Shown here one piece after another: positions 5,321 through 6,828 of a stretch of 6,828 bases of DNA (its first letter is position 1; the number at the start of each line of letters is the position of its first letter). Below the pieces are notes generated by a model. That model was given only the letters and a program-made list of their open reading frames with translations, was not told where the DNA came from and did not search any database. The DNA lies in contig JAHENP010000327.1 of assembly GCA_018609965.1 (NCBI GenBank), forward strand, positions 1 to 6,828, read 5' to 3'. The DNA is from Haloferacaceae archaeon. GTDB lineage: Archaea; Halobacteriota; Halobacteria; Halobacteriales; Haloferacaceae. The translations under genes were made by a program, and so were the position numbers.

Positions 5321-5489
5321 CGAAAGCCCGTCGTCACGGCCCAGAATCTGTCGCTACGCCCCGTCTGCCGGCGACCAGTACTCGTCCCCACCGGAGGGGC
5401 GCGACCGGGTTCGACCTGTCGGCGTCGCGCTGTCGCCGCACCACCCAGTCGTTCGTTCGACGGGTTCGACACGACCCACGTCGTCCACG

Positions 5490-6500
5490 CTACAGGTTCG
5501 CGTACGGGCCGTCGTGCGCCTCGGAGAGCCGGTCGACCTGCGCGTCGCTCAACTCGACAGTCGCGGCACCCAGATTCTCCTCCAGCTGTGGGACCGTTCG
5601 CGCGCCGACGATCGGCGCGGCGATCTGGTCGTGGTGAATCTGCCACGCGAGCGCAGTCTGTGCGGGCGTCGCGTCGACCTCGTCGGCGACGGCGTCGAGC
5701 ACGTCGTGGGTGTCGAACGCCGACTCGGTGAGGTAGTTGTCGGCGAAGTGTGGTGACTCCGCAGCGAGCGACTCCCCGGTGAGGCCGTCCTCGCGGTCGT
5801 ACTTCCCGGTGAGAAACCCCTGTCCGAGCGGGCTCCACGGGCAGACGGCGACCCCGTACTCCTCGCACATCTCCAGGTAGTCTCCCTCGATCTCGCGGTC
5901 GACGAGGTTGTACCGGGGCTGTGAGACGGTGAACGGCTCCCAGCCGTGACGGCGCGCGATCTCGTTCGCGCGGGCCACCTTCCAGGCGTTCGGGCGGAGC
6001 GTCGAGGTACCCAGGTAGTGGACCTTCCCGTCCTCGACGAGCCCGTTCAGCGTCTTCATCAGCTCGTAGGCCGGCGTCTGGTCGTCCCAGCGGTGGATGT
6101 ACAACACGTCGACGTGGTCCGTGCCGAGCCGCTCCAGCAACGCGTCGATCCGTTCCCGGACGGTCTTGCGGTTCGTCCCGCGGCTGTTGGCGTCCCCCTC
6201 GCGGATCTGCCAGAAGATCTTCGAGGCGATCGTGAACCGGTCGCGGTTCCGGTCGGCGAGCCAGTCACCGATCCACTTCTCGCTGGCGCCCCCGCCGTAG
6301 ATGTCCGCGGTGTCGATGTACCGCCCACCCGCCGCCGCGTAGGCGTCGAGCAGTTCGTGGGCGCGGTCCTCGCCGATCTCTAAGTTCCCCTCGGCGGTCT
6401 CGCGGCCGAACCGCCAGGTGCCGAACTGGAGTTCACTCGTCTGGAGCCCCGTCGCTCCCAACGGGACGGATTCAAGATCGATCTCGTCGAGCGTCGTCAT
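5490..6500 (-). CDS. Aldo/keto reductase
   Basis: This 336-residue NAD(P)H-dependent oxidoreductase has a TIM-barrel fold and reduces aldehydes and ketones or oxidises alcohols; the substrate cannot be told from sequence. The catalytic tetrad is complete: Asp63 in YIDTADIYG, Tyr68, Lys94 in IASKIFW and His136 in YIHRWD. The cofactor-side motifs GQGFLTGKY and APIVGARTVPQLEENL are present near the C-terminal half. The ATG at 6500 begins TTLDEIDLESVPLG, right before the conserved start of the barrel (GLQTSELQFGTWRFG). The open frame extends further upstream, but that sequence has no family resemblance and overlaps the divergent glycosylase gene. Length and motifs match the YajO/YhdN-like branch of the superfamily. 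It is divergent from the glycosylase gene across 194 bp and tandem with the CBS gene. Confidence 0.95.
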   Translation of the reverse strand: MTTLDEIDLESVPLGATGLQTSELQFGTWRFGRETAEGNLEIGEDRAHELLDAYAAAGGRYIDTADIYGGGASEKWIGDWLADRNRDRFTIASKIFWQIREGDANSRGTNRKTVRERIDALLERLGTDHVDVLYIHRWDDQTPAYELMKTLNGLVEDGKVHYLGTSTLRPNAWKVARANEIARRHGWEPFTVSQPRYNLVDREIEGDYLEMCEEYGVAVCPWSPLGQGFLTGKYDREDGLTGESLAAESPHFADNYLTESAFDTHDVLDAVADEVDATPAQTALAWQIHHDQIAAPIVGARTVPQLEENLGAATVELSDAQVDRLSEAHDGPYANL

Positions 6501-6523
6501 ACACGGCCGGGTACGCCTGAGCG

Positions 6524-6540
6524 GCCGAAAAGGGTTCAGT
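6524..6540 (-). promoter_or_regulatory. Possible promoter of the aldo/keto reductase gene
   Basis: On the minus strand, ACTGAACCCTTTTCGGC has a T-rich core (CTTTTC) about 28-30 nt upstream of the ATG at 6500. It is a weak TATA-like match at the right distance. The remaining part of the 194-bp divergent gap (6501-6694) shows no clear gene or terminator. Confidence 0.3.
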
Positions 6541-6694
6541 TCCCCACGGTGAGTTCCGTTTCCGGTGTGTGACCGTCCGCCAAGCGACGGGGTCGTCACT
6601 TTCCTCGGCCGGAGTCGTCGGTCTCGGCTGCGGTCCCGGTCGTCGCTCCCGGCGGACCGAAACCGACAACGGACCGCCGCCCGCAACACGGACG

Positions 6695-6828
6695 ATGGAG
6701 ACCGGAGTCGTCCCGCTGGCGGCAGTCGACGGAGCCTTCGACCTGCAGGCGACCGTCGAGAGCGGGCAGACGTATCTGTGGGACCGCGCGGACGACGGCA
6801 TGTACGACCAACCGATCGCACACGGCGG
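6695..6828 (+). CDS. Probable OGG/AlkA-type DNA glycosylase, N-terminal fragment
   Basis: Forty-four codons run from the ATG at 6695 off the right edge. The segment AFDLQATVESGQTYLWDR matches the N-terminal strand pattern FDLxxTLxSGQxFxW of 8-oxoguanine and 3-methyladenine DNA glycosylases, enzymes that remove damaged bases in base excision repair. The catalytic helix-hairpin-helix and Lys/Asp residues lie outside the window, so the substrate cannot be assigned. The start is reasonable because the family motif begins only 14 residues in. No good TATA box is visible upstream. It is divergent from the aldo/keto reductase gene. Confidence 0.7.
   Translation, partial: METGVVPLAAVDGAFDLQATVESGQTYLWDRADDGMYDQPIAHG

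Noticed and set aside
5400..5480. GGGTTCGAC repeats resembling a tRNA T-loop
   Set aside because: No complementary T-stem, anticodon arm or acceptor stem could be found around either copy.
4473..5756. Long + strand frame running through the CBS and aldo/keto reductase regions
   Set aside because: Only its first part (to about 4840) is real DJ-1 pseudogene sequence; the rest is antisense to two well-supported genes.
6571..6594. Possible hairpin GACCGTC ... GACGGGGTC between aldo/keto reductase and glycosylase genes
   Set aside because: Only five clean base pairs before a bulge; it lies between divergent promoters where a terminator is not expected.
6501..6821. N-terminal extension of the aldo/keto reductase frame
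   Set aside because: The Arg-rich sequence has no family resemblance and overlaps the divergent glycosylase start; the ATG at 6500 matches the family N-terminus.

Overview
This 6.8 kb window looks like chromosomal DNA of a haloarchaeon (class Halobacteria; genus not determinable from this much sequence). The reasons are high GC, very acidic proteins rich in Asp, Glu and Thr, no visible Shine-Dalgarno sites, several starts that fit leaderless transcripts (a TATA-like motif about 26-28 nt upstream of a GTG or ATG), and family-level resemblance of most genes to haloarchaeal proteins.

Left half (1-3714): two neighbouring paralogous pentapeptide-repeat proteins on the + strand, each ending in a two-helix pore module. 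The first (1-906, 5' end outside the window) has a pore loop in which the K+ selectivity filter is replaced by TTAPPGK. The second (1386-3714) has a canonical TIGYGD filter. It is split by a +1 frameshift at a run of nine A residues (2344-2352), inside an 80-bp island of only 24% GC. Removing one A joins both halves into one 775-residue protein with the pentapeptide register exactly preserved. Its order would be: putative Cys/His metal site, about 74 pentapeptides, an Arg-rich block of 11-residue repeats, an Asp/Glu linker and a K+ channel pore. Both genes are built from closely related 30-bp DNA repeats. A small AbrB/SpoVT-type DNA-binding protein gene (1028-1276, - strand) lies between them without a toxin partner.

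Right half (3715-6828): ordinary core genes plus one decayed gene. A PrxQ/Bcp-type peroxiredoxin without the usual resolving cysteine (3788-4255, -) is divergent from a DJ-1/PfpI-family pseudogene with at least three reading-frame breaks and a large internal deletion (4390-4879, +). Then follow a stand-alone two-CBS-domain protein (4911-5285, -), a complete aldo/keto reductase (5490-6500, -), and the first 44 codons of a probable OGG/AlkA-type DNA glycosylase (6695 to the window edge, +). Peroxiredoxin, DJ-1-like, aldo/keto reductase and glycosylase are all compatible with oxidative or carbonyl stress handling, but separate promoters and mixed strands argue against one operon.

The most interesting item is the pair of pentapeptide-channel paralogs, above all the A9 tract that decides whether the second gene makes a soluble beta-helix protein or a membrane channel. 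Sequencing error, a plain frameshift mutation, phase variation and slippage cannot be separated from sequence alone.
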